A stretch of 64,000 nt of DNA from Grammothele lineata (GCA_002150815.3 NDFF03000329.1:248001-312000), one strand, 5' to 3'. Positions 9,905 through 23,150 are shown, numbered from the stretch's first letter. Notes: a model not told the origin generated them from the letters alone. A program made the numbers and translations.

Positions 9905-12366
9905 ATGGCCTCGCTCTCTACCGGGACGCCTAGCAATGATCAATCAATGCTAGACTCTAGCCTTGGCTCCCTCCTGCTGGGAGTGTACATTGGATTAATG
10001 TGAGTAAACATTTAGCGGCATACCAATTGCATAACTTACATTGCAGTATAACAGCCTATACGGCATCACAGTTTATCAAGCATACCGTTTCTTCAGAAAT
10101 TCCTGGCGCACTACCACTACCTTGGTCAAGACTTTTGTGAGGAATTTCTAGGACTTCCTGAAGACGATGCATAGCTAACATATTTTCAGGCGATGCTTAC
10201 ACTGTAATATCCGCGGACATTACTATTGTGCACCAGAAAGCTCAATGGTCGTTCTGTAGGTTTCTAGAGACATTTCACTCCGCTTTGTGCATGCACATCT
10301 GGTATGTACATGCATTGCTCTGCTGAAACATATTTGGAGAGTAAACAGAGACATAGCTACGCCTATATGGTGATCAATTACATGAACCCTTCTTCATTAC
10401 TCTTCGGGACATGGTTGGTGTCACTCCTTCTCTAGTCACACTGTTCCTAAAATCATCACGACGCCACATTAAGGTCATTTGAGGTACGCCAATATAACCC
10501 GTGCTACTTCAAGACTGTGTTAACTTCTTCACCACAGATTCTGCCCACCGTCTCTGTGAGTTGAGCGAACATTAGGCGTTACCTGATAACCCATGTACCG
10601 AGGACTTGTACCTCTTTAGGCCTGTATTATTTTGATAGTCCAGCTGTAAGTTCCCCAGCTTTGGGCTCATGTGGAGACCGCTGATGAGATGCTAGGTTCT
10701 TCGCACGTCGCGTCTATCTCAGTAAGTATCATCTATCGCATTCCGTCACGTCGAAATTTAATAATCCTCCCAGTCAGCTATAGATACAAGGCTCTCGTTG
10801 CCCTCTCGGTATATTGTGGTTCATCTTCTGCGATACTTCCCAGCTTACCTTTGGTGTTAGGTACTCCTCGCTTTGTGTGCATTCGGTGAGCGCGCCTCAG
10901 CTACATCTGCCATGACGCCACCCTTACAGAGATTGATCTCGCAGCGCTGTCAGTGGGTATGTGCAGTATCTCTTATCATCTGCCAATAGCGACAACTATC
11001 TCACCCGCTCAATTCCAGTGATGACGATTGATAGGTAAGAAGTATCCGTGCTGCGTGCGTCGCCCGTATCCTCGCGCTGATATCATAAAGCTTCATCCTC
11101 AAGACATTCGACAAATTTCCGAGCATCGCAGTGCGTTTCTGCTATGTTATATACGTCTCTGTCACGTTCGATCATCTCATGGTTGTACTCTAGTGGCTGG
11201 GAGCGGCTGCATTTGGGCTGGACACAGCAGCGGACAGTCTGACGACAGGCGCATTGATCATCACCTTTCGACAGAGTGGTATGGATTATGGACGGTGCGT
11301 CACAAAAAGAAACTATCTGAGCCCACAATGTTTAACAAAAATATGCAGCCTGGATAATGTAGTAAGAAGGGTGATAGCGTACACCATCTACACAGGTATT
11401 TGGAACACGTTTCTTCCTAAAAAAACGAGTCTCAAAATGAGCATATTACTAGGACTATTAACTGGGTATGTATTATTGTCTGACCGTCTGAAATAGAATG
11501 TGCGAGCTAACGTGTCTTGATAACAGCATCCTCAACATTGTTGCTTGTATCTTTGTGAGGATATTCCGTTACAAATCATCATGTCCGTGTTTGATGCTAT
11601 ACAGGCAATTACGTCTCCGAGCACGATGCTATTTGAGGCAACGGCCATCATAGCCACCAAGGGTACGTACCTCAAACATCTCTGCCGTTGTGTATCACCG
11701 GAAGACGACACTAACGCTAGATTATGGCAGTGTACTCCGCGTCTCTCCTCGCAATGTGAGATTTTTTTCCACATCGACGCTTACTTCCTGACAGCATAAC
11801 ACACTCGAAACCCTCTAGACTGAATACTCGCCGAGCATTAGTCCGTTCAATGATGCACGACGCCGAGCGTGGGCTGCAATTCTCGGGCTCCGTACTCCAG
11901 ATGAGCACCTCGGACGACCTTGAGCTTGAGTGGAGAGTTCGTCGTAACACGATGTCTCCGTCTAACGAAGAAGTAGAGGTAGAGATCCTCGGTGCATCGC
12001 AGGTATGCTTTCATCTCTAGATTACAAGACCTACCTCACGTTGATATTAATTTGCGTGTTTTCTCCTCTGGTAATCTGATCGTGGTACTTGGCGGTTTTA
12101 ATTAGGTAGAACCGATAATGGCAGCGTGTAACGTGCCATACGATAGAGGCGGGGGAGGAAACAGCGAAGAGTACCCTCCAACAATCAATATCCGCGTCGA
12201 CAACAGTATCGTACGGGGAAGGCCGCATTCCAGCTCAGCAGAAGGGTCACGGGCAAGGGTTGGGGTTGAGGTGGGAAGTACGCTGGATGTAATGCGGCGG
12301 ATGAGCGTTCAGGGCACTTGGGGGAGCGCAGAGACCCCGACGCCGAGCCCTAACGGGTCAACGTGA
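9905..12366 (+). CDS. DUF6534 multipass membrane protein, copy 1
   Basis: This is a basidiomycete-specific family of seven-helix-like membrane proteins of unknown function. Exons fixed by frame and splice sites: 9905-9999, 10055-10136, 10190-10203 (14 nt), 10260-10301 (42), 10357-10413 (57), 10474-10483 (10), 10538-10555 (18), 10620-10645 (26) and 10696-10721 (26). Joined, they read LYGITVYQAYRFF, then FLETFHSALCMHI, YMVINYMNP and QLFFARRVYL. Later exons, with less certain borders, give the DUF6534 core WLGAAAFGLDTAADSL, then VVRRVIAYTIYTGLLTG and the signature YSASLLAILNTRRA. A last exon from 12106 gives a hydrophilic cytosolic tail; without that final intron the stop would be at 12020. The five copies in this window share the same small-exon pattern. 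No start other than 9905 fits the N-terminal LDSSLGSLLLG motif. Confidence 0.8.
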
Positions 12367-13043
12367 CCTCTTCTTGAGACAATACTATTTGAATGAGATA
12401 TTTATATGACGAATCCCCCATAGATCTATGTCTTTATACCGAATGGTTTTATTTATGAACAGGACAAACTCGTATTTATGTGCAGCTTCGTCGATGTGGA
12501 CGCTCCGATATACCAAGCGCCGTCGGTGTACATATCCCTTTCTAAGCGTGATGTTCACCCAGAGGGCCACCCCGACGACAGGTGAGACCAGCAGGATTTG
12601 GGTCCTCAGAGTTGCTCGTAATCCAGAGGATGCTCATATACCCCAAGCCACATGCATACACACCTAGTCCCGACATGTGGCGAGCTTGAAGCATACCGGC
12701 AGTAGCTCAAGTGAACGTACTTGTACGCGCGCACGTTATCCGTCTCACAGCAAAGTAGGTTTGGGAAGGTGTAGAGAGCCTGCAAAAACACGCTCCGTTC
12801 ATCGTACACAATGAAAACCAGAGAGGCCTCGTCGTGAGAATACACAAGCTTGCCGAGGCAATGGACGTCAAGTCTGACATGCTCCCCCTATACAGTCTGC
12901 AGAACCTTCGTACTACCTTCAAATGTCTCCTGTTCGTATTGTGAAAAAGATGGAGGTGAGTTGATATCGATCACTGGTGCGGGGCATGGTCGAGGGTACG
13001 ACTAATCGGCCATCAAGTTAGCCATACTCTACGAGATATAAAA
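12367..13043. other. region between convergent DUF6534 genes
   Basis: Minus-strand frames at 12385-12570 and 12606-12845 look mildly protein-like (one contains LYTFPNLLCCETDN), but I recognise no family and cannot splice them together. The 3' end of the minus-strand DUF6534 gene may extend into this interval: a hydrophilic tail is open at about 12890-12980 but cannot be joined in frame with a canonical splice. Confidence 0.4.
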
Positions 13044-15125
13044 CTAATAAGAGAGCGTCGTACGTACTAGCGATCGCGCATGTCGTACTCGCAGCTCAGT
13101 CTCTTGATCATGAGCATGAGTAGCGGAGGCGGGTGGAAGATTGAAGACGAGCGAGCCGCCATTCTCTAGTGCCCCATCAGCTGTCCCAAATGTCATCACT
13201 CCGCGTTGAGCGAGCGAACGTCGAGAGTTCAGACTGACAGTCGTGTTAGAAACGAAAGGGTCCCTAAAGAGAGAAAACATACGCTGCCAGTAGGGAATTT
13301 GCATACACTGGAAGTATAACATCAGATGTAATGATTATGCGAGTAGAGTCAAAAGAGATGTGCTTACGCCTCGCGTCGACGAGCGCGACCGCGCAATAGA
13401 TGAGATTATTCGGAAGAACTAGAGACTGTCATATTCTGTGAGCTTACGTAGTCTCGCTCTGGAAGCATTATCTTACGAGGATAAAAGATATGATGTTGCA
13501 CACTCTGCACGTCACCGTATGAGAGATGGCAACATTGTAGAGCTAGGGGTACTCACCCAGTCAATAGTCCTAGTGAATTGATCGTCAGACGAGCATACTA
13601 CGGTACGATGTATTAACTTACCGGTATTGACCGAGTAGAGTATCAGAACGTCAATCAAAGAGTCCGTGCTAAGTTACGATGAGTCTCGTCCCGAGGAGCT
13701 AACAAACGTCTTTGATACGTACTTTTTGAGACCGGTACGGCTGCGATGAAGTGCAATGACAAGCACGCTCGTAATCAGGATATCAGCAACAGCGACCATT
13801 CCAGTTCCGACGCTGAACAGCCACTGTAAATTCGTCAGTAGAGGCAGAGACGAGCGCGGTCTGGAAATACTGACAGTGACGCTACTAAATCGAGCGAACG
13901 TCTGGGTCCTAAATCTGGGCGAGTGACGTGGTAAGCGATATCCAAGATACTAGCCAGAGATGCAAGGACACACGCTTCCGCAGTGCTGGCTGTAATTCCA
14001 AGAACATCAGACGCAGGGCCTCCCATACAGAGAAGACGGAAAGAGTAACCTGCATAGAATCCAAGCTCTCCTACAAGGAGAGCTACCTACTTACGCCGTC
14101 AGACCGTGCCGACGAAGTCATTACGCGATCATAGCTCACAGCCACGAGTGCTATAGGCCTGTGATGACGTCCAACTGCCAGACGTTCAGTTGTAGACATG
14201 CTATCAAGAGAGAGGACGTACTAAGTACTATTCGGCGCGCGAAAAAGCTGCGACAGATACAAAGGGATGAGGGGGAAGATTAGAGTCATAGCTTGAGATG
14301 ATGGTGGCTGAAGCGAGTACCTTTGGCAGATGGTAACAAGGCCGCCCTAGTATAATCTATGAGCGTGGTATATCTTTCCGTAACAAATGTCGTCTTTACC
14401 GACGCTATCGGAAGTAACTAACGTTGCATCAGCGCCAATTGAACTGGTCATACAGGATAAGCCTCACTGCGATCGACCTGGGGGGACGTTCAAAACCTCC
14501 ATCAGTCTCGCTTTATGATATTCCCGTATGAAACGTGAGTCACCAAACGGTATGCTGGAGCTTCCCGGCATCCAAGAACGCTGCAGTGAGATAGTAGTAG
14601 CTTCACGTAGATAATACTCAGTGAGCCATTGGCCATGCCCAAGCAGCGTTTAAGCTGAAACAACGCACCAGATGTGTATACTCAAGACTACGTTGAATGT
14701 TTCCAATATACTACAACGCGCAAGCCAATCAATATCAAGCAAGGTGCTTGCGGTAAAGTTCGACAGACACGACTGTGACAACCTAAACAGGTGAGTATGA
14801 GGCAAATGCAGAGTTAATACCGCCGCGGAACACAAGCAGAAACAGCTGATAGAACCTCTCACCAAGAATCTCAGTGCTCGGGAGTCGTGAGGATACAGAC
14901 GCGAGTATCGATATGCCTGATGAAGGAATACGCCGTATAATCTATCCAATCGAAAGGAATAGATATTTGCTCATTCCACGAGCAGGTAGGGCGGCGGGCC
15001 ACTCACATGAGACCACAAAATGTTCCCACCTGTACTGCGCCAAACGTGTTGGCGACTTCCGTTTGAGTCTTCTCAGGAGCTGAAGCGCGACTTGTTAGAC
15101 TCCACGTGATGGTAGAGAGCGCCAT
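13044..15125 (-). CDS. DUF6534 multipass membrane protein, copy 2
   Basis: Exons on the minus strand: 15007-15125, 14863-14941 (79 nt), 14769-14782 (14), 14669-14710 (42), 14544-14600 (57), 14468-14477 (10), 14400-14417 (18), 14321-14346 (26) and 14222-14247 (26). They join to read LYGVFLHQAYRYSRLYP, ILETFNVVLSIHI, YYYLTAAFLDAGKLQHTVW and SFFARRIVL. Further exons give WLFSVGTGMVAVADILI (exon start 13823), TDSLIDVLILYSVNTGLLTG, LPNNLIYCAVALVDARLYANSLLAALNSRR, then a hydrophilic tail to the stop at 13044. The exon lengths match copy 1 nt for nt from the 14-nt exon onward. Membrane topology and family are clear; function is unknown. The 3' end is less certain than the rest, and the middle exons around 13830-14150 are only approximate. 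Confidence 0.78.
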
Positions 15126-15159
15126 ACTTCTCGGAGGCCCTTCGGAGGCCGAGTAGTCG

Positions 15160-15720
15160 GTTTTAGTGGAGCATATATGCACTCCAATCGCGCGCAGCGT
15201 CACCGCCCCGATCGCAGAAGCAGTGTAGCGCGGTCCCAATTCTCGATTGTAGGAGCCGGAACAAGCATAACCCCGAACAACAGTATACGTAACACGGGTT
15301 AGTTATACCTCGTATTTCGCTATACAGGGAAAACGGAGACGTTCGCCCCATACCTATGTCTCTCCTGATTGAGCTCAGACGGCAGCCGCGTTGGAAGGCA
15401 CCTGCGAACCAGACGTGTGCAATACGCTCCGTAAGATCTCAAACAGGACATAGGCGTAAAAGCAGTACTCTACCCTTACGATTCTGATGGTGAATGGGCT
15501 CAGACCGTCGAGTCGAACGGCCGCCAATCGGTGCAACAACATCAGTGTGCGAATTAGGAACGTCCACAAGGCTAACAGCCTTAATATGAGAGGATAACAC
15601 GCGTCGTGTCTTGCAAAAGAGCAACATAAGCAACCAGCAAGTACCAATACTTTCCAACATATACCGGCCTGCAATAGTGGACGCTTCAAGTTCAAAGGAT
15701 ACTCGTCCGAAGCTATGCAC
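15160..15720 (-). pseudogene. possible DUF6533-like membrane protein remnant
   Basis: Minus-strand frames hold hydrophobic, helix-like stretches such as LESIGTCWLLMLLFCKTRR and VEYCFYAYVLFEILRSVL that resemble the middle of basidiomycete DUF6533-type seven-helix proteins. They lie in different frames, and I could not find an ATG exon or a full set of splice sites. It may be a decayed gene or an unrelated hydrophobic stretch. It lies just upstream of, and on the same strand as, the second DUF6534 gene. Confidence 0.3.
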
Positions 15721-16357
15721 TGCGTTGAAGTTCAGAGGCGCTTATTAGCCTCTTTAGGAAACCTACCCACGTGGACGCCGCACCACGCGTCGCGCGTTCC
15801 CTCAGCACTGCGTCGCCTTCATCTCGTTCTGCTTCCTGCAATCTTTCACTCCGTGTGCGCCATGAGTTCTTGATCTAACGTGGGAGGCAGACCTTCCGAT
15901 CATGACCCCACCATGACAGCTTACTACAACGTCGCGATGAAGCACCATACGAAGGCTCACTTTGCTGTGGAAATCGATGTTCCTGTCAAGTTGGTTTGAT
16001 CATGATCGCAACCAATGACTAGTGACCGAACCTCGTATATGTCGCTGGCGCTGTAGTACGTGACGCTGGTACGCATTGCGTAAGTTCATTCGTGTCCTCC
16101 GCTTTCGGATTACTCGCCCTTCCTCATCGGCATCCTCGCAATACACAACGATCCCTAGTCAAATTCCACCGCTGCGTGTCGCTAATTCACTACCGCCGCT
16201 CTAGACCTAGGAGCAACCGGTTGGAAAGTGCATTTATGTCTTCGATTTATATATATATCTTGGCTGATCTATCTATTCTCCTAGTTTGCAGTCCGAGCCG
16301 TCGTGCTGTTAGTGCCCCCAAATCCCAGTCAGCTTCGACGAGCTCGGGGGCCTAGAG
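15721..16357. other. intergenic, likely promoter region of the MFS gene
   Basis: No supported gene. A plus-strand frame from 16092 is short and has no family motif; it might hold an upstream exon of the transporter, but nothing proves it. Confidence 0.4.
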
Positions 16358-18511
16358 ATGGACTATGCAGCGAATGGAGGGGAAAGCTCTTGGCTTGTGA
16401 TTGGTGCCTTACTCTCTTTCACGTTTTTCTCTCTTCTTGAGGCAGTGAGTCTCATTGTTTGCATTTCCGCCTACGCTGCTACACGTGTCTCACGAGCGGA
16501 GTCTCTAGCATGCGCTGCCCATCGCCCTACCGACCGTTGTTGCAGAATTAGAGAGCGAACAGTTTATATGGGTTGCGACTGCATTTCCAGTTGCATGCTG
16601 TGCTCTGTTGCAGTTCAGCCAGGGACTAGCTGAGGTACGTGCAGATTTTCTCTAACGTTCTATGTCCTACACCGATCTCATGCAAGCCCACTCACCGCTA
16701 ATATAGATCATCGGCAGACCCTCAGTTGCGCTGTGCGGCACCTTCCTCTGCTTGATTGGTGCAGCAATATCGTGTGCTGCTCAAGATATCAACGTTCTAA
16801 TTGCTGGCCTTAGTAAGCTCTCATAGCTACAAGGAGCGTCTGTCCACTACACGGCTCATCACGTCCTTTCATTAGCTATACAGGGTGCAGGCGCTGGCGG
16901 CATTTTCTCCGTTACTCGGTCAGAATTGGCGTTGAGACACGATCTCGGGGTGTTTGACGCCGCATTTGGAATGTGAGTTGATTCAGTTGCCAGGCTGGAA
17001 GTGGCTCACAGCGAACTACGCAGCGTCTGGGCACTTGGTAGCGGTCTTGGTCCTCTAGTTGGTGGGACGCTGTCTCGTCCCGGCAGGTGGAACCCGGTAT
17101 TCTGTATGCTGCATTCTCGTCTTACGCGGGCACGACCGCACTGACATCGCTTATTGAAGTCCTTAGTGTCCCAGCCAGTGGTATACTAGGTATCGTTTTG
17201 GTGACACGCTCTCAATTGAGGCAGCCCACTATCCGAACACGCCCTTCCGAGATATTGGGTCGCTTAGATCCCATGTAAGTTGACATCACATCATTATCTC
17301 GAACATCGCTAACCGTCCTCATACGATATAGAAGTAACTTCTTGCTCGTCTTGTGGACCACAATGGTCGTTGCCGCACTCTCGTTATCCGGGCCTTTTAA
17401 TTTACGGCAGTTACCTGAAGTGGCTGCCTACTTGACAATAGGGTCCTTGTGCTTTCTCCTGAGTCAAGGGTATCGCTCAAAGTACCCAACAGTAAGTCTC
17501 GCTATGAGACATCGACCACCATGTGCTCTCACTTCAAGTTCTGACGCATTCATAGATTTACGCCTTGCACGTCACTGACAGGACAACGCTCTCTGGGTTT
17601 GTTCTTACTCCGTTTTGTACCGTTCTTGAGCTCATCAGCGTTGGAGATGCATCCAAGTTTTCCTTAGCTCATTTATCCAAACAACGTTGTTCTGTGAGAC
17701 TCTACTCGTTGCTTAATCTTTCGCCCAGAGAACTGATAAAGCTCTCGGTAGATTTCCTGCCGGTATACTTTCAAGCATGCCAGGGAGCGTCGCCTTTGGC
17801 TACCGGGATCACCATGTCCAGCATGACCTTGACCATCACGGCCTCTGGCATTGCTGCAGCCAGCGTCAAGGTAGCGAAGCAGTTTAGGCTGCAGTTATGG
17901 CTCGGGTGGTGTCTTATACTGCTCGGATGCGCTCTCTTAACTCGTCTCACAGAAAGCACAAGCAATGCTACAGCCATTGGGGAGTTTATTCTTATAGGCA
18001 TAGGAATCGGGACGGCGTTGTCCCTCATTCATCTTCCTATTCTCAACTCGCAGCCACGGAGCTCCAAACCTCTTGCAGCGTTGCTTATCGTTCAGCTACG
18101 TGTCTTTGGTCAGGTGCGCTTGAATTTGGCGATCTGCAGAGCTCCACCCTTCTGACAGAAAGACGTTATCGCCAGATACTGGGCGTAGCTATCGCTGGCG
18201 TAGTATTCCAGAACGGACCAGCAAGAAGCGCCGCTAGCCTGAGCCTGCTAGGGCTCAATCCGTACGCGATGACCTCGCTTGTGGGCTTTCTATACGAGCC
18301 TCTCCGAACCCAGCTACGAATCGCCTTCGCACAGTCGCTTCAGGCTGTGTGGATCATGGTCACGGCACTAGCAGCCTTGGGACTCGTGGCGAGCCTCTTC
18401 ATGCAGGAGTTGACTTCTCCGCTTCATCCCCGCGAAGTGGAGGACCAACGGCGGCGGGACCCTGACGGGGCAACTCCGATGGGACAGACTAGTACATCGT
18501 TTGCTTTGTGA
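16358..18511 (+). CDS. major facilitator superfamily transporter (DHA2/14-helix type)
   Basis: At least eight exons. Clear ones are 16358-16444, 16509-16634, 16707-16812 and 16876-16972, then exons from about 17023, 17150, 17330 and 17556, and a last part ending at 18511. The translation has LPIALPTVVAELESEQFIWV (loop 1 of drug:H+ antiporters), QFSQGLAEIIGRP, a GAGAGGIFSVTRSE segment and WALGSGLGPLVGG. FLPVYFQACQGASPLATGI marks the eighth-helix region of the 14-helix DHA2 group. These are plasma-membrane or vacuolar exporters of drugs or secondary metabolites. The N-terminal cytosolic part is short in this model, so the true ATG could lie further upstream. The middle part, 17560-18170, has frames that need exact splicing, and damage there cannot be excluded. 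Confidence 0.75.
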
Positions 18512-19322
18512 TCAGTTTTGAAGTAGATTTGTGCATCGCTCTTCAAGCTCTGACGTTCTGTATGTCGTTTTGTTCCTGCGCCGCGGACCTTCCACCAGCA
18601 CTTACGATTACTTTCGGGCGCAGCCTCGCAGCGTCTCGGCACCACAATGGCTAGCTTCCCGCACAGCTTGTGGCGCCGCGTGTGCGTATATCTGTGAGTG
18701 ATTATAATAACTCCATCACGTCAGTTTCAGTTCTGTCAAAATGCACACGATGCACAGCGAGGCCCGCAAACGCAGCCTGATGCACGGGGCCACGCGCCCA
18801 TAAAGATCACGGATTTGTGAGACTTCCAGAACCTCCCGCACTGGCTCCATACAGCCTCACTTCTATACTGTAGAAGGCCCCGGATGCTGTTATTGCAGCG
18901 AAGCTGGACGGAGATGGAAGTCTATGAAACGTGGCTCGGACGCGGAATTACGTTCACGGATAGAACAGCTACAAGCGCCGAACGGGGCGGTGCATGTGGG
19001 ACAAGCCAGTGGCAGTCTGGCAGATTGGTGTGATGGTCTGTTCCTCGAGCTCTTCCGAGTCTTCCCAAGTCCCCGCGTCCACGAGCGGCGAGCCGACTGA
19101 GCTGTCAAGAGCACACGCCGCGCTCGATGATCGGGCGGGCGTCAGGTGAGATACGAGATACTTTCTCAGGCCACCTTCGAGCCCTGGCAAGATACCCGCG
19201 ATCCAGCCACCACGAAGCCCGCCCTCGCCATCGCACCCAGGGCCTCTCAGAGCCTCCTTGGTTGACCCTCGTTCCCCCAGTCATCTTGGCAGCAGCAGAA
19301 ACAGAACCCGTACCACCGCGGG
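18512..19322. other. intergenic, nothing recognised
   Basis: No family motif on either strand. The stretch contains the 3' flank of the transporter and the 5' flank of the first ZZ gene. The last part before 19323 is GC-rich. Confidence 0.5.
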
Positions 19323-21073
19323 ATGGAACCCGACTCCTCGCCGCCCCGCGCCCAGTTCCCTCTGGCCTACGAGGGCGGCGGGGGGATGTCCCCGCCGGTC
19401 CGGCGCAGGCGCCGCTTTCGCCTCGTCGAAGCCACCGACCACGGTGGACGACCGCAGGCTCAGCCTGCCCCCGTTGCTCCAGATGCAGATGCAGGGTCGG
19501 GGTCGTCCTCCGACCTTGACCCCGAGCTCAGCGCGGTCAGGGCGGCGCTGCACTCCGTGCTGCGACGACCGACCAACTTGAGCGTGGACGTCGACGTCGA
19601 CGTGGAGCCCCCCTCGCCGCCTCCGCCGCGCGAACGCCATCAGCAACAACAACACGAAAAGCAGCAACGGCAACTCCGCCGCCTGCCTTCCCCACCGCCT
19701 GCATCCGCCACCCTCACTGCGCCCGCCGCCCCACTGCGACCGCTGCCCGGCATACCCGGGCCTCTCGCTGTGCTCCCAGAGAGCCCGCCGAGCCCCGTAC
19801 CGCGCCCTCTGCCTAACCCGACCCCGCACCCAGACACGGCGACATTCGCGCACGCGCAAGCACATTCGCTCTTCGAGGTGCGCGCACTCGTTCACCGTGA
19901 TCGGGCATCAGAATCTCGTATTCTGAGCGCCTGTCTTCCTTCTCTCACGCTGACGATACATGCTTACATCATTCGATTTCGCAGAGGCTCGTTCCCCCAC
20001 GCACGGACGCACCGTCGACGTCGTCAGAGACGGCGGTGGACCATGGCCTCGCGGCACCCGGGCACGGAGCTCGCATAAATCTTCAACGGGGCGCGGCGAA
20101 CTCGAGTCCGGATTTGCGCCTCCCGCCAAGCGTCGCGTGTCACTTCTGTGGCAAGGTCGACAGCGCGGGCCCGTGGTACAAGTGCTTGCAGTGCCCGAGT
20201 GAGTGCCATGCACTCGATGTTCGCTTCGAGATGTAATCCTGACGCATTTGCGCAATGCACAGGCTGCGACCGTTGTAGTGCGTGCATGTCATCTCCAAAA
20301 GCGTGGGCATCGCACGAACTCTCGCACCACTTCTTCCCTGTCACGACCGCCAGCGACCTCTCGCACTTCTGGATCGTCAAACACGACCTGGACCGCCACT
20401 GGCACGCGCAACTCTCTGGCGTGGACGCAGGACTGGGTACGCACCCGGGTACTATATGCGCAGGGTGCCGTACCAAAGATATCCGCGGGGCGCGACATCG
20501 CTGTATCGTCTGCGAAGGTGAACTCCTCTTGCCTCGCGCATTCATCTTAAGCTGCGTACCTAACGCTCGCGCAACAGACTACAACCTCTGTACTCCCTGC
20601 GCGTCTGAACCCTCAGCACGCGAGCTGCACGATCCTCGACATCCCCTGTTTCCGATCAAGCACGCATACGACCATGCCGCGTACGACGACGCGCGGCGGC
20701 GATACCTCGAGAAGGCAGAAGTGCGCGCGGCGCGCACTGTAAACCGCGCGAGTGTCGAGCACCTTGACGTGACATGTGCGGGGTGCGCGCAGACGCCGCT
20801 GCTCGGGGTACGTCATCGATGCTTAGTATGCCAAGGTGAGCGTTTGCGTGCGCGATAGTTCTGCGGTACGGCGGAGTGAGTGCTGACGTGCGGAGACGTT
20901 CTGTGGTCGGCTCCATGATGATACTAGAGTACGACCTGTGCGGGCAGTGCGTGTCGGACCCGGTCCTGCGCGGAGAGCACGAGCTGACGCACGCGTTCTT
21001 CCCGATCCCGGACCCGCGGTTTCTGACTGCGTATGACGACGCGATGGATAGGATAGCGCGGATGGGGCGTTGA
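19323..21073 (+). CDS. tandem ZZ-type zinc finger protein, copy 1 (three fingers)
   Basis: Exons 19323-19877, 19985-20198, 20263-20517, 20578-20835 and 20928-21073 give 475 residues in frame. The first about 190 residues are low complexity (Pro, Gln, Arg, with a QQQQ run), likely disordered. Then come three ZZ fingers. Each has a CxxC half (for example VACHFCGKVD...YKCLQC, TICAGCRTKD...HRCIVC) followed by a second half with CxxC and H...H and the recurrent tail SHxFFPI. ZZ fingers bind two zinc ions and usually recognise peptide N-termini or histone tails; the partner of this protein is unknown. Each finger is split by a phase-1 intron between its two halves. The gene is convergent with the second ZZ gene, 176 bp away. 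Confidence 0.87.
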
Positions 21074-21249
21074 CGACGTTGGCGTGTTTCTCCTCTTCTC
21101 CGTTTATTGTATTGATATGTATGTGTGTGGTTTATCCCCGCGCACGGACTAGGGTGCTCCCGTCGAGCATGTATATTTGTACTTCTCTAATAATTGTATA
21201 CCTGGAAACTGTATATACCGAACATGCCTTCGATACCTGGGACTCGCAC

Positions 21250-22514
21250 TCAGTTGGAGGCTATCGCGTTCAAAATCGTTATGCCGTTTTGTACTATCTC
21301 CAGTATGTCGTTCGTCGCTTTCAATCCCTCAGCCAACCCCCGTTTATGCTCCTCTTCCCCGCGTGGCTGTTGCTCGGGCTCCTCGTTCTCAAATGCGGCC
21401 TGGTACGTAGCCAGGTCATTCGGGGTTGGAACTGGGATGAAAATGTGTGTAACGCCGTGCTGCATCCTCTTCACGGGGTCCGTGACGCACGCGTCGCATA
21501 AGTCATAAGAGGTTTCGCCGCCAGCTTAGAATTTACGTCAGCGCGACCAAGTCATACAGCTTCAAAGGAGAGCACCCGGAGAGTGATCAGACGTACCTGT
21601 ACAATTCAGGCATATGTGCCGCACGCCCACGATAGGATACATCCTGCAGATATCGCAGGAGGCTTCGACGTGGCTCGCGCGGAGCGCTTGCGTTTGTGCG
21701 CGGGCCTCGGTGATGGTCGCGACCTGAGCGCGCGCCGCGTCGTATGCAGTTTGATCGTTAGGGCTGACGATGGGGAAGAATGCGTGGGAGGAGGGATGCT
21801 TGCGACGCAAGGCCGGGTTCGCCACACACGTCTGGCAAAGGTCGTAGTCTAGCCGTGAAGAGGCACGTCAGTCTCTAGCACAATGTTGTAGAGTGAAGGG
21901 ATGAAAAGCGGCGCACTTTCACATACTAAACACTTGCTCCTCACGCCCTCAATATACCTCTCCATATTGGGGTCGCATCCGTCGCAGTGAACTGGCACGT
22001 GCACAGTCCGCGGCGGCTGCGCACCTTTGACCGACGTATAGTCCTTGAGACATCCTGGAGTGACGATGGGGAAGAAGCTATGCGAGGTGTCGTGCGAAGT
22101 CCAGGCCTTCGGAGACGCCACACAAGCGCTGCACCTGTCGTAGTCTGGGTGAACGGGAAAAGAAGAGACAGTTGCGTATAACAACAGCGTTAGTTAGAAC
22201 TCCGAACGGCAGAGGAGAGCGTACGCACCGGAACATTGTAGACACTTGTACCGCACTCCGACGATGTTCGATCTACCACAGTAGTCGCAGGTTACGCCGC
22301 CATGCACCGTCCGATCAGGCCCCATAGCAGCAGCCATAGACGCCACCTGGTTCTGAGCGGAAGGGAAAGTGAACACAGTGGGGGATTGGCGAGCATTGCC
22401 AAAAGGGTCTCTCTTGAAGAGTTCTCCAGGGTTGGCCTCTGGGGTAGAAACGGCCGCAGATTGCCAGGTCCGACCGTTGGAATCGGTCATTTGGGGTTGT
22501 GTGGGTGCAACCAT
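21250..22514 (-). CDS. tandem ZZ-type zinc finger protein, copy 2 (three fingers)
   Basis: Four minus-strand exons (22229-22514, 21917-22144, 21597-21848, 21250-21524) sum to 346 residues. Fingers begin at VTCDYCGRSNIVGVRYKCLQC, VHCDGCDPNMERYIEGVRSKC and ASCDICRMYPIVGVRHICLNC. The matching second halves read YDRCSACVASPKAW, YDLCQTCVANPALRR and YDLCDACVTDPVKR, and the first two end in SHxFFPI. The C-terminal about 40 residues are charged (a Glu/Gln/Arg stretch) and could form a helix. All introns inside fingers are phase 1, at the same place as in the other ZZ genes. The acceptor before the last exon (AAG at 21525-21527 on the + strand) is slightly unusual in position, adding a few residues to that finger. 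Function unknown; probably a cytosolic or nuclear adaptor. Confidence 0.87.
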
Positions 22515-23150
22515 GTATCACCGAGCTCAAGCTGGAAGAGTGGAGAGTGTTGAGTGCTGCGCGAGCGAAGAAGACTCAATTCAGATTTGGTGCTTTAGTA
22601 GGTTCAAGGGAGCGGTGCCACGAGGCCAATGTCGGTTCACGTCAACGCAGCGTACAATCTGCGCGACCACAACCAGTGCAAAATCGCCCTTCCACCATGC
22701 GACACGAGGGCCTTAATTGTTGGGTGACTCCGACCGAACGTTATGCACTGCCTCACGTTGACTGGTTGCCAAATACTGGCAGCTGAGCGACGACTTTGGG
22801 CAGGAGTTCACGCGCTGCCTAGCACAGCAACTTGAAATCGGCTGTTGTCAGAGGTCCGCACACAGCAATTAGAGAGAAATATGTGGCTTACTGGGCTCAC
22901 AGAAGTCTTGGAAGCTGAGATGGTGAGGAGAACATCATGATGGTCTGCCAGGCGCTGTCCAGGACCACACGATCAACCCAGCATAGTAGTACAGGCGCTA
23001 AATTTGTCCGAAAGGGACGGGCCCACGTGACGTCGGCCGACCGCCCCCCGAGTCCAGTCAGAGCGACCGCAAGCCTTCTTCCTGTTCCACTATCTCCTAT
23101 CTCATACACGCTTCTCCGTCTTGATTATTGTGCCTACGCCCCGTACAACT
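22515..23150. other. divergent intergenic region between two ZZ genes
   Basis: No supported gene. It separates the start codons of a minus-strand and a plus-strand ZZ gene, so it probably contains both promoters. I see no clear TATA box or repeat. Confidence 0.5.

Noticed and set aside
19281..19895. 204-codon minus-strand ORF opposite the first ZZ gene
   Set aside because: Low-complexity Arg/Gly/Val translation, antisense to the Pro/Gln-rich exon; a shadow frame.
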